A stretch of DNA of 53,244 nt from Peptostreptococcaceae bacterium (GCA_030532705.1 JAUNKR010000011.1:1-53244), one strand, 5' to 3'. Positions 18,994 to 28,207 are shown, counted from the first letter of the stretch. Notes: a model not told the origin generated them from the sequence alone. Translations and numbers: made by a program.

Positions 18994-19039
18994 AAGCCTC
19001 GAGCTTTGAGCAAGTCGCTCAAGCTGCGAGGCTTTTTTA
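18994..19039 (+). terminator. Terminator after the oligoendopeptidase gene
   Basis: AAGCCTCGAGCTTTGAGC and GCTCAAGCTGCGAGGCTT form a long stem (two internal mismatches) followed by TTTTTT, 15 bp past the stop. Confidence 0.92.
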
Positions 19040-19234
19040 TGCTTCATGATCTCCGGCGATCAACATCCGGATACTTTACAGGATCCATTCAGAAAATCGA
19101 TCCTATGGGTTTTCCGATCGGATAAAATACCGATCTTATGATCTAAGTGCTACGCTTTCGATCGTTCTCTTTTGGGATCGTCTGATCTGAACTATATAAA
19201 GAAGCTTCGGATCGATGTTAGTCTCAGCAGTGAA

Positions 19235-20443
19235 CTAGCCTAAATAATTTCCGATAAACAGACCGAAATAGTTTCCGAGCACATAGCCCAATGTACCGAC
19301 CATCATGATCGGACCGACCAGCTCGCCCCATCCTTTCGAGATCGCCATCGCGACCGCCGTCGTCGGACCGCCAATATTTGCATTCGATGCGAGGATGATC
19401 TCTTCGAGCGTAAAGCCGAACAGCTTCCCTCCAACAAAGGTCATCACCATATTCATCGCCACCATGATCGCACAGAACAATAAAAGAAGCGGTGCTTTGG
19501 TCACGATGACAAGGATGCTCGCCGGCACGCCGATGACTACGAAGAAGATATAGATCAAAAAAGTTCCGATCTCCTGCGCACCGCGGATCTCTCCCAGGAA
19601 TTTAGGAAAGAGCGTTGCCAAGATCATCGTAATGGTCGTAATGAAAAGATATTTGTTTCCAAAGAGCGCGATGATCTTCCCAAGATCTCCGCCCAGTGAT
19701 TCACCGAAAGCTTTGACCGCACTTTCCAAAGCGACTGAGAACGCCACGATCGCTACCGAGGATGCGAAGGCAAAGGCGATATCTTTGAGCGACACTTCTT
19801 TGCGTTCCCAATAGGATGCCGCGATCGTCTGTCCTTCCTTATGCTCTGAGCTTTCCAGCTGATCCATGTATGGATGCTTATAGTTTTTTCTGAAGAAATT
19901 TATCGTCGGGATCGTGATCAAGACGAAGAAATAGAGCGCCATCAGCAGATTGTCCGCAACGACCGCCGCAGAAGACAGTTCCTTGCTGACCGAAAAGGCA
20001 CTTGCCATCGCCGAAAAATTGACGCTGCCGCCGATATAGGAGCCTGTCATCATCGCCGCAACTTCACGCAGTCCCGGGATATGTGCGCTGAGTAGCGAAA
20101 AACCGATCAGTGCCCCGATCACCGTACCGATCGAACTGATCAAAAAGATGATGATGAGCTTCCCGCTCTCTCGCCAGATCTTGCGAAGATCACTCTTAAA
20201 AAGCAGCATCGGGATCGCAAGCGGTACGACATAGGTCCACACCGAATCATATGCCGGCGCATCGGTCGGAATGATCTTAAGATTTGACAAGACCATCGCC
20301 CCGAGCAATGCGATGATCGCTCCGCTGACCTTCGATGCCCAATCATATTTTTGCTCCAGATAGATCGTGATCGCTGCCCAACCTGCCATGATCGCCCACA
20401 GCGTCCACATATTATCCGGACTTATCAAAGAATTTGTTTCCAT
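19235..20443 (-). CDS. DUF819 family membrane protein (YjcL-like)
   Basis: A 402-residue polytopic membrane protein of the DUF819 family, which is related to secondary transporters. About ten hydrophobic spans are visible, with the repeated glycine-rich segments TGSYIGGSVNFSAMA and ASNANIGGPTTAVAMA that mark this family. The substrate is unknown. GGAGGAAC precedes the ATG. It is transcribed alone, divergent from the aldolase gene, and ends about 195 bp after the terminator of the convergent oligoendopeptidase gene. Confidence 0.88.
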   Translation of the reverse strand: METNSLISPDNMWTLWAIMAGWAAITIYLEQKYDWASKVSGAIIALLGAMVLSNLKIIPTDAPAYDSVWTYVVPLAIPMLLFKSDLRKIWRESGKLIIIFLISSIGTVIGALIGFSLLSAHIPGLREVAAMMTGSYIGGSVNFSAMASAFSVSKELSSAAVVADNLLMALYFFVLITIPTINFFRKNYKHPYMDQLESSEHKEGQTIAASYWERKEVSLKDIAFAFASSVAIVAFSVALESAVKAFGESLGGDLGKIIALFGNKYLFITTITMILATLFPKFLGEIRGAQEIGTFLIYIFFVVIGVPASILVIVTKAPLLLLFCAIMVAMNMVMTFVGGKLFGFTLEEIILASNANIGGPTTAVAMAISKGWGELVGPIMMVGTLGYVLGNYFGLFIGNYLG

Positions 20444-20613
20444 AGTTCCTCCTGATCCACTTCATCTTTATCGGCAGTCTCTCGCCGATAGTAAGACTTT
20501 ATTATTTTTCATATTTTACAGCAAATGGTTGCTTCCTACAATAATTTTTGGCCAAATTCGTCTTTTTTATCGAATTATTCTATTTGCTACTACCAATTTT
20601 GCCGATTTAATAC

Positions 20614-20619
20614 TATAAT
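20614..20619 (+). promoter_or_regulatory. -10 element upstream of fba
   Basis: TATAAT about 95 nt before the aldolase start, in the AT-rich interval between divergent genes. No convincing -35 was found. Confidence 0.35.
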
Positions 20620-20712
20620 AGACAAAGAAACAGACAGCGTGCGGTGATCCGCACAGCGCTCCGAATTTTGAACGGAGCTCTATCGCTTTTAAGGATAACA
20701 GGAGGTAAATAT

Positions 20713-21654
20713 ATGGCTTTGATGAACAGTCGCCAAATGTTCAAAAATGCGTATGAAGGCAAATATGCGATCGGCGCATTCAACGTAAATGATATGGAGA
20801 TCATCCAGGGGATCGTCGGTGCGGCGAAGGAGCTGGACTCCGCGGTCATCCTACAGGTTTCCGCAGGCGCAAGAAAATATGCAAACCCGATCTATCTTCG
20901 CAAGTTGGTAGAGGCTGCAGTGGAGGAGACCGATCTTCCGATCGTGCTGCATCTTGATCACGGCGACAGCTTTGAACTTTGTAAACAATGTATCGATGAC
21001 GGATTCACTTCCGTAATGATCGACGGTTCAGCGCTTCCTTATGAGGAAAATATCGCTTTGGCACAGCGTGTCGTAGAGTATGCGCATCCACGCAATGTCA
21101 CCGTGGAAGCGGAGCTTGGCAAACTGGCAGGCGTTGAAGACGATGTAAATGTCAGCGCGGAGGATGCGACTTACACCGATCCGGATCAGGCGGTCGATTT
21201 TGTAAAACGTACGGGCGTCGATTCCCTCGCGATCGCGATCGGAACGAGCCACGGTGCATACAAATTCAGCGGCGATCCGAAGCTCGACTTCGCAAGATTG
21301 GAGAAGATCTCCAACTTACTGCCGGAATTCCCATTGGTACTTCACGGTGCATCATCCGTCATCCCGAAATATCTTGAGCTCAACAACAAGTATGGCGGAC
21401 AGATCCCGGGCGCAAAAGGAGTCCCTGAGGAAATGCTCAACCGCGCGTCCAAATTGGGCGTGTGCAAGATCAATGTCGATACCGATCTTCGAATGGCGAT
21501 GACCGCAGCGATCCGCCAGGTCTTCGTAGAACATCCGTCCGAATTTGATCCTCGAAAATATCTTGGACCGGGAAGAGATGCGATCAAGGAGATCGTCGCA
21601 CATAAGATCAAAAATGTGTTCGGCTCCGCAGGTTCTGCAAAATATCTGAGATAA
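20713..21654 (+). CDS. fba: Class II fructose-bisphosphate aldolase
   Basis: A zinc-dependent glycolytic aldolase that interconverts fructose-1,6-bisphosphate with DHAP and glyceraldehyde-3-phosphate. The 313-residue protein shows the family start MALMNSRQM and GAFNVNDME, the catalytic/zinc segment LHLDHGDS (D82, H83), further zinc ligands in GTSHGAYKF and VLHGASS, and the phosphate-binding NVDTDLR. The start follows AGGAGGT by eight bases; an upstream in-frame ATG at 20644 lacks a ribosome site. Tagatose-bisphosphate aldolase is an alternative within the same family, but length and motifs favour Fba. Confidence 0.93.
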   Translation: MALMNSRQMFKNAYEGKYAIGAFNVNDMEIIQGIVGAAKELDSAVILQVSAGARKYANPIYLRKLVEAAVEETDLPIVLHLDHGDSFELCKQCIDDGFTSVMIDGSALPYEENIALAQRVVEYAHPRNVTVEAELGKLAGVEDDVNVSAEDATYTDPDQAVDFVKRTGVDSLAIAIGTSHGAYKFSGDPKLDFARLEKISNLLPEFPLVLHGASSVIPKYLELNNKYGGQIPGAKGVPEEMLNRASKLGVCKINVDTDLRMAMTAAIRQVFVEHPSEFDPRKYLGPGRDAIKEIVAHKIKNVFGSAGSAKYLR

Positions 21655-21660
21655 TTCCGA

Positions 21661-21695
21661 TACCTACATTTCTTTACGGAGTGTAGGTATTTTTA
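21661..21695 (+). terminator. Terminator of fba
   Basis: TACCTACA and TGTAGGTA form an 8-bp stem around a GC-poor loop, followed by TTTTTA, six bases after the stop. Confidence 0.85.
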
Positions 21696-21822
21696 TGTCC
21701 TGCTTCGATGCCTCCTCACGATCCCGATCATTTTCAGCTTGTCTTTGTATTGACGAATTTTTAAGCTTTCTCTATAATATTTATTAAGAGATCGGATCTC
21801 GCATAAAAACAAAGGGTGGTTA

Positions 21823-22749
21823 ATGATGAACAGCAAGCTTTTTTATTCAATCAACGATGTCCTCCGTGAGCGTTTCGGCACGAAGGTCATCAAGTTGTCT
21901 CTGGATGGCGGTTTTACCTGTCCAAACCGCGACGGCAACAAAGGCAGCCGTGGCTGTATCTTCTGCTCGGATAGCGGATCGGGGGAATTTGCAGGTAGCC
22001 GAAAACATAGCATTCGGGAGCAGGCAAGGTCCCAGATCGAGTTATTGCGCCCCAAGTGGAAGGATGCCAAATACATCGCTTACTTCCAAAACTTCACCAA
22101 TACCTATGCTTCGGTCGAGCAACTTCGGGCACTGTACGATGAGGCACTAGCGATCGATGATGTCGTCGGGCTTGCGATCGCGACCAGACCGGATTGTCTG
22201 GACGATGAAGTGCTTGCCTTACTGAGCGAATATAACCGAAAAACTTTTTTGTGGGTCGAGCTCGGCTTGCAAAGCATCCACAAAAAAACCTCGGACTTTA
22301 TCCGCCGAGGCTATGACCTGCCGATATTCGACCAGGCGATCAAACGGCTCAATGCGCTCCATATCAAAAGCGTCGTCCATCTGATCCTGAATTTGCCGAA
22401 TGAGAGTTTCAGCGATATGGAAAACAGCTTGCGCTATGTCTGCGATGCGGGGGTCTGGGGGATCAAGCTCCAAATTCTGAACATCCTTCATCGGACCGAT
22501 ATGGCGCTTTATTATGATCACAGCCCTTTCTATTTGCGCACAGCGGATGAGTATATCGAATTGGTCAGTCATCTCTTGACCAGAGCGCCGTCGCATATCG
22601 TCATCCATCGTTTGACGGGAGATGGGGACAAAAAAAGCTTGATCGCACCGAGATGGGTACTGAACAAGCGTTATGTGTTGAACGGTATTCAAAAATATAT
22701 GCGGGAGCACGGAATGTATCAGGGAAAATTCCACAATGATATCTCCTAA
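21823..22749 (+). CDS. Radical SAM protein, TIGR01212/YhcC family
   Basis: A 308-residue radical SAM protein of unknown biochemical role. The cluster-binding cysteines are C33, C45 and C48 in the atypical spacing CPNRDG...GCIFC that defines the YhcC/TIGR01212 group. YFQNFTNTY, IATRPDCLDD and VELGLQS follow, all typical of Elp3-like radical SAM proteins. GGGTGG stands before the tandem ATG ATG start; either ATG may be used. Its 3' end overlaps by four bases the end of the convergent chromate-type transporter gene. Confidence 0.88.
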   Translation: MMNSKLFYSINDVLRERFGTKVIKLSLDGGFTCPNRDGNKGSRGCIFCSDSGSGEFAGSRKHSIREQARSQIELLRPKWKDAKYIAYFQNFTNTYASVEQLRALYDEALAIDDVVGLAIATRPDCLDDEVLALLSEYNRKTFLWVELGLQSIHKKTSDFIRRGYDLPIFDQAIKRLNALHIKSVVHLILNLPNESFSDMENSLRYVCDAGVWGIKLQILNILHRTDMALYYDHSPFYLRTADEYIELVSHLLTRAPSHIVIHRLTGDGDKKSLIAPRWVLNKRYVLNGIQKYMREHGMYQGKFHNDIS

Positions 22750-23270
22750 AAGATCCCGTAAAACAAATAGCCCAATCCACCGCCTATCATAAGCAATATG
22801 ATGGGCGATACTTTTTTATAGAGGTATACACCAAGTACGATCGCCGCGATCAGATAGCTCTTGTAGTCCACCATGGACATCGGATAGAGTTTGATCGTCG
22901 CCATGAGAATGATCGGCGCCACACAGGGTCGGATCCCCTTCATGATCCTTTTGATCAGCTTACTCTCACCATTCTTTCGATAATATTTGGAAAGCGAGAG
23001 CGAGAGAATGATCGGAATGAGTACGACGCCCAATGTCGCGATCGCAGCGCCGAGCAATCCCTCCGTCTTAAAGCCGACAAAGGTCGAAGCATTGATCGCG
23101 AGCGGTCCCGGCGAGATCTGCGACAGCCCGACCAGGTCGATAAATTGCTCCGGCGTGATGATCCGATATCGGTTGACGATCTCATCCTGCACGAGCGAAA
23201 CGACGGCATATCCGCCGCCAAAGCTGAGCGATCCGATCTTGAGGAAGTTTAGAAACAGTTTAATCAACAT
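22746..23270 (-). CDS. Chromate transporter family protein, second half-unit
   Basis: A 174-residue short-chain CHR family membrane protein. Its N-terminus KIGSLSFGGGYAVVSLVQDE and the segment GLSQISPGPLAINASTFVG are the family signatures, followed by about four to five spans. Short CHR proteins work as a pair; the partner is the overlapping gene at 23260-23802. GGGAGGT precedes the ATG. The family exports chromate in resistant bacteria, but many Firmicutes pairs have no shown substrate, so the role here is open. Confidence 0.88.
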   Translation of the reverse strand: MLIKLFLNFLKIGSLSFGGGYAVVSLVQDEIVNRYRIITPEQFIDLVGLSQISPGPLAINASTFVGFKTEGLLGAAIATLGVVLIPIILSLSLSKYYRKNGESKLIKRIMKGIRPCVAPIILMATIKLYPMSMVDYKSYLIAAIVLGVYLYKKVSPIILLMIGGGLGYLFYGIF

Positions 23271-23802
23271 GGCGATACCTCCCCGTCGAATAGATCACCA
23301 GCCCCAAAAGACCGGCACAGGAAAGGATCGTAAAGGCGGACAGATCAAAGGCCGCAAGCGCGATCAGCGCCAAAATCCCGAAAACGATGGACAGACCCTT
23401 GTAGTCTGTCTTTTTTACGATGTTATAAAGCGAGATCCCGATCAGGATGATCACCGTCGGGCGAATGCCCATAAAGATCGCCTGGATCGTTTCGGAACCC
23501 GCTATGCGATCAAAGATCGAGGCAAGGACCACGATCGCAAGATATGCCGGCAAGATCGCACCGCTCGCGGAGGCAAGTGCTCCGCCGATGCCATTGATCC
23601 TGTCCCCGACAAAGATGCTCAGATTGACGATGATCGCTCCGGGCAATCCCGAAGCAAATGCCACCGAGTCCAAAAAATCCTGCTCATCAATGAGCTTTTT
23701 GGAGTCCACGACCTCATTTTGAACGATGGGGATCATCGCAGGCCCGCCACCAAGTGTAAAAAGCCCGATCTTGAAAAAAATCAAAAACAGCTTTCGATTC
23801 AT
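23260..23802 (-). CDS. Chromate transporter family protein, first half-unit
   Basis: A 180-residue CHR family protein homologous to its downstream neighbour, with KIGLFTLGGGPAMIPIVQNE and ASGLPGAIIVNLSIFVG in matching positions. The ATG overlaps the stop of the nucleotidase gene (TGATG), with AAGGGAGTG upstream, and its own 3' end overlaps the partner by 11 bp. The two genes are therefore translationally coupled, as expected for a two-subunit transporter. Confidence 0.88.
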   Translation of the reverse strand: MNRKLFLIFFKIGLFTLGGGPAMIPIVQNEVVDSKKLIDEQDFLDSVAFASGLPGAIIVNLSIFVGDRINGIGGALASASGAILPAYLAIVVLASIFDRIAGSETIQAIFMGIRPTVIILIGISLYNIVKKTDYKGLSIVFGILALIALAAFDLSAFTILSCAGLLGLVIYSTGRYRHVD

Positions 23803-24374
23803 CACAACACTCCCTTAGAAGTCAGCTCACTGCGAATGTCTGCCCAGCTATGCACCCTTCTCAAATTGTCATGCGTCGTATGTCGGTTGTAAGGGGCATC
23901 CATCAATAAGACCGAGATGCCGGCATCCGCGATCTCCGCACTGGCTGTCGGATGATCTTCGAAGAAATAGTGACATCCCAGCTCCTCTGCCAAAGTTCTC
24001 TTGTTCGGCGTTCCCAAAGAATGAAGCTCGATCTTATCCAGCCCCACTTTGTCCAGCCAAGCTCTCGTACGATCATGGATCTCCTTGCGACGTGCCGTGA
24101 TGATATGCACATTATGCTTTTCAGCAAGCTCCAAGACCGTCCTTTTCGCATCCTTCAGCAATTCGACTTGAAACAGGATCCCCTTTTCCTCATCGATAAA
24201 AAAGTTGGTCAAAACTTCATCCGTCGTTTGATAAAGCTCCCGAAAATCATAGACTCGGATATCTTCATACACGATATTCTTATTAAACAGTTTGTTCAAA
24301 TGCGGGATAAAATATCCGGGATGCGTCAATGTCCCGTCGATATCGATCCCGATATTCAGCCTTTTGTTGCTCAT
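23802..24374 (-). CDS. HAD-family 5'-nucleotidase (NT5C-like)
   Basis: A 190-residue HAD phosphatase resembling 5'(3')-deoxyribonucleotidase type C proteins. Motif I is GIDIDGTLT (D11 nucleophile, D13), motif II HIITARR, and the C-terminal acidic motif FFEDHPTAS. Such enzymes dephosphorylate nucleoside monophosphates; the exact substrate cannot be told. The start is the second ATG because the first lies within ATGGAGAG, which serves as the ribosome binding site. It sits between a methyltransferase and the chromate-type pair in one minus-strand operon. Confidence 0.82.
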   Translation of the reverse strand: MSNKRLNIGIDIDGTLTHPGYFIPHLNKLFNKNIVYEDIRVYDFRELYQTTDEVLTNFFIDEEKGILFQVELLKDAKRTVLELAEKHNVHIITARRKEIHDRTRAWLDKVGLDKIELHSLGTPNKRTLAEELGCHYFFEDHPTASAEIADAGISVLLMDAPYNRHTTHDNLRRVHSWADIRSELTSKGVL

Positions 24375-24385
24375 TTTTCTCTCCA

Positions 24386-25513
24386 TTACAATTTTTCGAG
24401 GATCGGATCTACCCCAAACATCCTTTTGATCCTTCTGTATTCTTCTTTGGCGACCGGATCCTCCTCACGTTTTTTGAGTGCACGGATCATGATATTCTTC
24501 GGCGTATCCAGCGGTGAGATATATTCCAGCGGAGACACCTCATAGCCCTTTGATTCCAAATACAGACTGCGCAGCGCATCCGTAAACATATCGTTGAAAC
24601 GTACCTTAAAAATATTATGCCGAAGGATCGGCCCCATCTCTTCATTCTCAAGTTGTTCGATAAATTCCTTGTGACAACATGGGACGAGCACCATCGCCGG
24701 CACGTCCAAACGAATGCCTGCCGCGATCGCATAGTCCGTTGCATTGTCACAGGCATGCAGACTCACGAGCAGATCCACCTTTCGACTCGGCTCATAGGCA
24801 TTGAGATCCGCTTGGACAAATTCCATATTTTTATATCCCAAACGTTCCGCTCGTTTCACCGAAGAGTCGATCACTCCCTGATTGTAGTCCACGCCGATGA
24901 TGTGGCATTTGCGCTTCAGCACTTCGACCAGATAAAAATTCAGCACGAAGGTCAGATAGCTCTTTCCGCAAGCACAGTCCAAGATCGTAATACTTCGGTC
25001 TTTCGGCAGCGATCGGATGATCGGATCGACGACCTCGATGAAGTGGTCGATCTGATTGTATTTTCGGATCTTGTCATTTTTGATCTTCCCATCCTTTGTG
25101 AGAATGTCGATCTCCTGCAAGAGTTCCTTTGCCTGCGACGCCTTGATATAGTAGCTTCGATTGGTCGGCTCCTGCACCATAGGCGCATTGTCCTGTGCCT
25201 CCTGTTTGATCGTTACATTCCGTCCATCCGCATGGACGATCACCGATGCCCCTCGCTCCTTGTATCGCAAAAGCATCGCGTCATATTTTGCGGCTTCCTC
25301 CACCATAAGATCCAGCGCTTTTTTCAGCTCCAGATCCAAATATTCTTTATTATAGTAAAGCTGCGACTTGCTGCCCTCATAGGATGCCGTAAGCTTTTTT
25401 CTTCCCGAGGTCAGCTCGATCTCCATTCCGATAAAAAAATCGGTATTCTCGTCATAACGACTCTTCAATCCGCTCAAAAAGAGCTTCAGCTTGTCGATCT
25501 CTCTTTTGTTCAT
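24386..25513 (-). CDS. Class I SAM-dependent methyltransferase (Methyltransf_32 type)
   Basis: A 375-residue protein with an N-terminal region of about 150 residues and a C-terminal Rossmann methyltransferase domain. Motif I is ITILDCACGKSYLTF (around 175-189), an acidic loop GVDYNQGV follows, and VSLHACDNATDYA and VPCCHKEF are typical of the Methyltransf_32 group, which includes GSTCD-like proteins. The target is unknown; RNA or protein modification is possible. The ATG lies one base after the stop of the upstream membrane-protein gene, so translation is probably coupled. Confidence 0.82.
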   Translation of the reverse strand: MNKREIDKLKLFLSGLKSRYDENTDFFIGMEIELTSGRKKLTASYEGSKSQLYYNKEYLDLELKKALDLMVEEAAKYDAMLLRYKERGASVIVHADGRNVTIKQEAQDNAPMVQEPTNRSYYIKASQAKELLQEIDILTKDGKIKNDKIRKYNQIDHFIEVVDPIIRSLPKDRSITILDCACGKSYLTFVLNFYLVEVLKRKCHIIGVDYNQGVIDSSVKRAERLGYKNMEFVQADLNAYEPSRKVDLLVSLHACDNATDYAIAAGIRLDVPAMVLVPCCHKEFIEQLENEEMGPILRHNIFKVRFNDMFTDALRSLYLESKGYEVSPLEYISPLDTPKNIMIRALKKREEDPVAKEEYRRIKRMFGVDPILEKL

Positions 25514-25514
25514 G

Positions 25515-26915
25515 CTATTTTCCCTTTGCAGGCTCCTCATATCCGCTGTAGATCAGCTTGACATCGTCTCCCGTATAATCAAATACATTGTAATGCGTCA
25601 CGATATTGTTCAGCGCAGAGATCACGATATCCTCTCGCTTATCACCATTCGTATCTTGGAAATCGATCTGTGGGAACGAGCCTCCGTCATAATCGGCATT
25701 CATTTGGCGTACATAAGTCTTTTTGCCGTCCCAGATCAGCAGATGAAGCTTTGCAAAGCTCGGCGACAGCTCTTCTCCGCGCGTTCCGAGCAATAGGATC
25801 TTTTCATCCACTTTGCCGTCACCGTTGAGGTCGATCGTATTCAAATAATGGATCGTTATCGGATCTTTGCCGATGTCCAGACCGGACGGATTGTCATAAT
25901 CCGCCAATGTCATCTCGATCGTTGAATACGTTCCTCGGTGCATCATCTTGTAGCGGATCGCATCCTTGATCCAGATCGCATAGCCGCCTTTTACCGTCGG
26001 ATCCTTGTCCTCAAACGGTGTTCCGAATTCTGTCTTGAGCTTGTCATAGATCGACTGTGCGCTCTCGTTTCCGATCTCCAGTTTGATCTTTGTAAATTGA
26101 TGTTTTCCATTATAGAAAAGTACCGTTTTTCTCGGCGCTCCGAACCAGTCGATCGAATAAACCAGATATCTGTTCTCCGGCGTCTTCCCGTCCCCCTTAT
26201 GCGTCGGCATCCCAAGATGCTCCTCCAGATTTTCTTTCACCGAGGAAAAGATCTCCATCGGATGATCATTCGACGGATAGGTCTTGTAGCTTGCGCCCGC
26301 ATTTTTCGCATGGGTCTCGCTAAGCTGCGGAAGCTGTTGATAACGATAGATATACACCCCGCCACCGATCACTACGACGAGCAATGCGATGATCATCGTG
26401 ATCATATTATCCTTTGCAAATTGCTTGAAGCCGCCTTTTTGAATGCTCTTCTTTGCACGATCCATCCACGAACCCATCGCAGATCCTGTTACCGAAACGC
26501 CCTTTTTGATCGATTTGCCTGTCGATGCTGCAAGCGGCTTCGCTTTTTCGGATATCTGGCGGAACGATTCCTTCGCTTTGTCGCCCGCCTTCGAGAGATT
26601 GTCCTTGGTCTCTTTGAGCTTGACATTCGCCGTCTCCGTTCCTTTTGACAGGATCTCGTCGAATTTTTCTTTTCCGCTCGAAAAACTCTCTCTGCTCTCA
26701 TCGGACATGAGCTCCGCGATCAATTCGTCCTTGTCTCGCTTAAACAAGTCCTCCGAATCGATCAGAAATTCCTCCTGCCCTTGATCTTCCATATCGGATC
26801 CATTCGGATCTATAAATTTATTTTCATTGATATCAAATAATAGCTCTTTGACTCGTCCTTTCGTCTCCGGCATCTTCTTCTGTTTCATCTTTTTGGATTT
26901 GGATTTCTTAGCCAT
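25515..26915 (-). CDS. Single-pass membrane protein with calcium-loop-like motifs
   Basis: A 466-residue protein whose family I do not recognise. Residues 1-20 are very lysine-rich; 20-165 are charged and probably coiled or disordered. One membrane span lies at about 170-190 (MIIALLVVVIGGGVYIY). The remaining 275 residues, probably outside the cell, hold two DxNxDGxxD-like loops, DLNGDGKVDE (from 362) and DTNGDKRED (from 421), as in FG-GAP/dockerin-type calcium sites. The start is placed at MAKKSKSKK because AAAGGAGA lies five bases upstream. It is the first gene of the operon with the methyltransferase, nucleotidase and transporters. A sensor or surface role is only a guess. Confidence 0.75.
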   Translation of the reverse strand: MAKKSKSKKMKQKKMPETKGRVKELLFDINENKFIDPNGSDMEDQGQEEFLIDSEDLFKRDKDELIAELMSDESRESFSSGKEKFDEILSKGTETANVKLKETKDNLSKAGDKAKESFRQISEKAKPLAASTGKSIKKGVSVTGSAMGSWMDRAKKSIQKGGFKQFAKDNMITMIIALLVVVIGGGVYIYRYQQLPQLSETHAKNAGASYKTYPSNDHPMEIFSSVKENLEEHLGMPTHKGDGKTPENRYLVYSIDWFGAPRKTVLFYNGKHQFTKIKLEIGNESAQSIYDKLKTEFGTPFEDKDPTVKGGYAIWIKDAIRYKMMHRGTYSTIEMTLADYDNPSGLDIGKDPITIHYLNTIDLNGDGKVDEKILLLGTRGEELSPSFAKLHLLIWDGKKTYVRQMNADYDGGSFPQIDFQDTNGDKREDIVISALNNIVTHYNVFDYTGDDVKLIYSGYEEPAKGK

Positions 26916-27029
26916 AGGATCTCCTTTTTTCATTTTAATATTCAATTCAGCTGACAGTTCAGCCTTTTTTCTCTTATTTCAATCGCTTCAGCGGATCGCT
27001 GATCTTCGATGACCCGCTTTAACTGTATT

Positions 27030-27038
27030 ATTATATCA
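27030..27038 (-). promoter_or_regulatory. Extended -10 promoter of the membrane protein operon
   Basis: Minus-strand TGATATAAT, an extended -10, about 115 nt before the ATG. The -35 region is weak. The rest of the 26916-27434 interval has no gene I can support; a weak AAAAACAGG/CCTTGTTTTT hairpin lies near 27277-27303. Confidence 0.5.
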
Positions 27039-27371
27039 TAAGAATGTGGAATTATCGTAAAAAGTTTCAAGGAATGGTCTTGATAAGGACCTTCCACCCA
27101 TTTGCTCCTGACAACAGATGGGCAACAAAGAACCCTGCGATTTGGAGAATGATTTCTTTTCAGAAATTGTCCGTCCTTTTGACCTCACATTCTAAACAAG
27201 GAAGGATCTGCTTCCCGATGTACTGCATCTGCGCTTCATATCATACGATCCCGCTTCCCTTCTATTCGCTATGTTAAAAACAGGCAAAGATCCTTGTTTT
27301 TATGCGATGACCTTTGCGCCGTCTTTGTTCTTTGACCAAAATATTTATCTTTATAAACTTTGTCCAGCTAT

Positions 27372-27400
27372 TTGACATTTTCTCCATTTCGATTTATTAT
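27372..27400 (+). promoter_or_regulatory. Promoter of the TetR regulator gene
   Basis: TTGACA (27372-27377), a spacer of 17, and TATTAT (27395-27400): near-consensus. It overlaps the upstream end of the longer frame and supports the start at 27435. Confidence 0.75.
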
Positions 27401-27434
27401 CTTGATAGGTGGATTTGTAAGTTCAGGAGGTCTT

Positions 27435-28025
27435 ATGCCAAAAATAGTGAATGTTGAGGAGAAAAAGCAAGAGATCTACAGAGCCGCAACGCAGGTCTTT
27501 TTTGACAAGGGCTATGCAGATACGACATTGGGAGATATCGCAAAGGCGAGTAAGGTCGGACGGAGTACGATATATCAATATTTTAAGAATAAGGAAGAGA
27601 TCTTCCACGAGGTATGTATCTCCTTCTTTTCGGAGCTGGTCTCCTCATTGGACGAGATCATTACGACCGATCTTTCCGCAACCGACAAGCTCAAAAAAAT
27701 GCTCGGTGTCTTCGTTTTTGAAAACGGAGCCGATGCCAAGCGATTTTTTCAGCTCGCCAAGGTTCTATTGTTCCTAAAGGCGAATAGTAATATTTTTGAA
27801 AGCAAGTTTAAGTTCTTCTATCTCAGCGTGCAGGATATGTTTTATCAGGTCGTGGAGGATGGGATCGCAAAGGGGCAGATCAAGTCCTGCGACACGGAAT
27901 CGATCACGCTTGCAATTTTTGGATTGGCGCAATCCATCATCCTGCACACTTATTTGAGCAGTCAGACGAGCAACGAAGACTATCTCAAAGCGGTCTGCTT
28001 GATGATCGACGGAATTCGCGCGTAG
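27435..28025 (+). CDS. TetR/AcrR family transcriptional regulator
   Basis: A 196-residue regulator. The N-terminal TetR helix-turn-helix is clear: AATQVFFDKGY, then TLGDIAKASKVGRSTIYQYF and KNKEEIF (about residues 10-60). The C-terminal ligand-binding part is all helical and not assignable. The start MPKIVNVEEK is chosen because AGGAGGT precedes it and a near-perfect promoter ends 34 bp upstream. It is followed after nine bases by a 34-residue membrane peptide. The regulated gene is unknown; TetR proteins often control themselves or an adjacent transporter, yet none is next to it. Confidence 0.9.
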   Translation: MPKIVNVEEKKQEIYRAATQVFFDKGYADTTLGDIAKASKVGRSTIYQYFKNKEEIFHEVCISFFSELVSSLDEIITTDLSATDKLKKMLGVFVFENGADAKRFFQLAKVLLFLKANSNIFESKFKFFYLSVQDMFYQVVEDGIAKGQIKSCDTESITLAIFGLAQSIILHTYLSSQTSNEDYLKAVCLMIDGIRA

Positions 28026-28034
28026 GAGTATAGT

Positions 28035-28139
28035 ATGAAACAAAAGAAATCAACACAAAAACCGATCGTGCGAGTGCTTGCGATCTTAGCAGTGATCATG
28101 ATGCTCGCATCGCCTTTGATGATACTGATCGGTAGATAG
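28035..28139 (+). CDS. 34-residue single-span membrane peptide
   Basis: A short frame directly downstream of the TetR gene. TAGGAG lies six bases before the ATG. The peptide has a basic start (MKQKKSTQKP) followed by one hydrophobic span of about 20 residues (VLAILAVIMMLASPLMILI) and ends GR. Layout resembles small proteins such as the DUF4044 type, though I cannot confirm homology. A strong terminator follows 38 bp later, so it would be the last gene of the tetR transcript. Confidence 0.6.
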   Translation: MKQKKSTQKPIVRVLAILAVIMMLASPLMILIGR

Positions 28140-28177
28140 ACCGGGAATGCCTCGGCATCAAACCTAAAACAAAATGT

Positions 28178-28207
28178 ATAGCGAAGGAGATCCTTCGCTA
28201 TTATTTT
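28178..28207 (+). terminator. Terminator after tetR and the small membrane peptide
   Basis: ATAGCGAAGGA and TCCTTCGCTAT form a perfect 11-bp stem with a minimal loop, followed by TATTTT. Confidence 0.85.
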
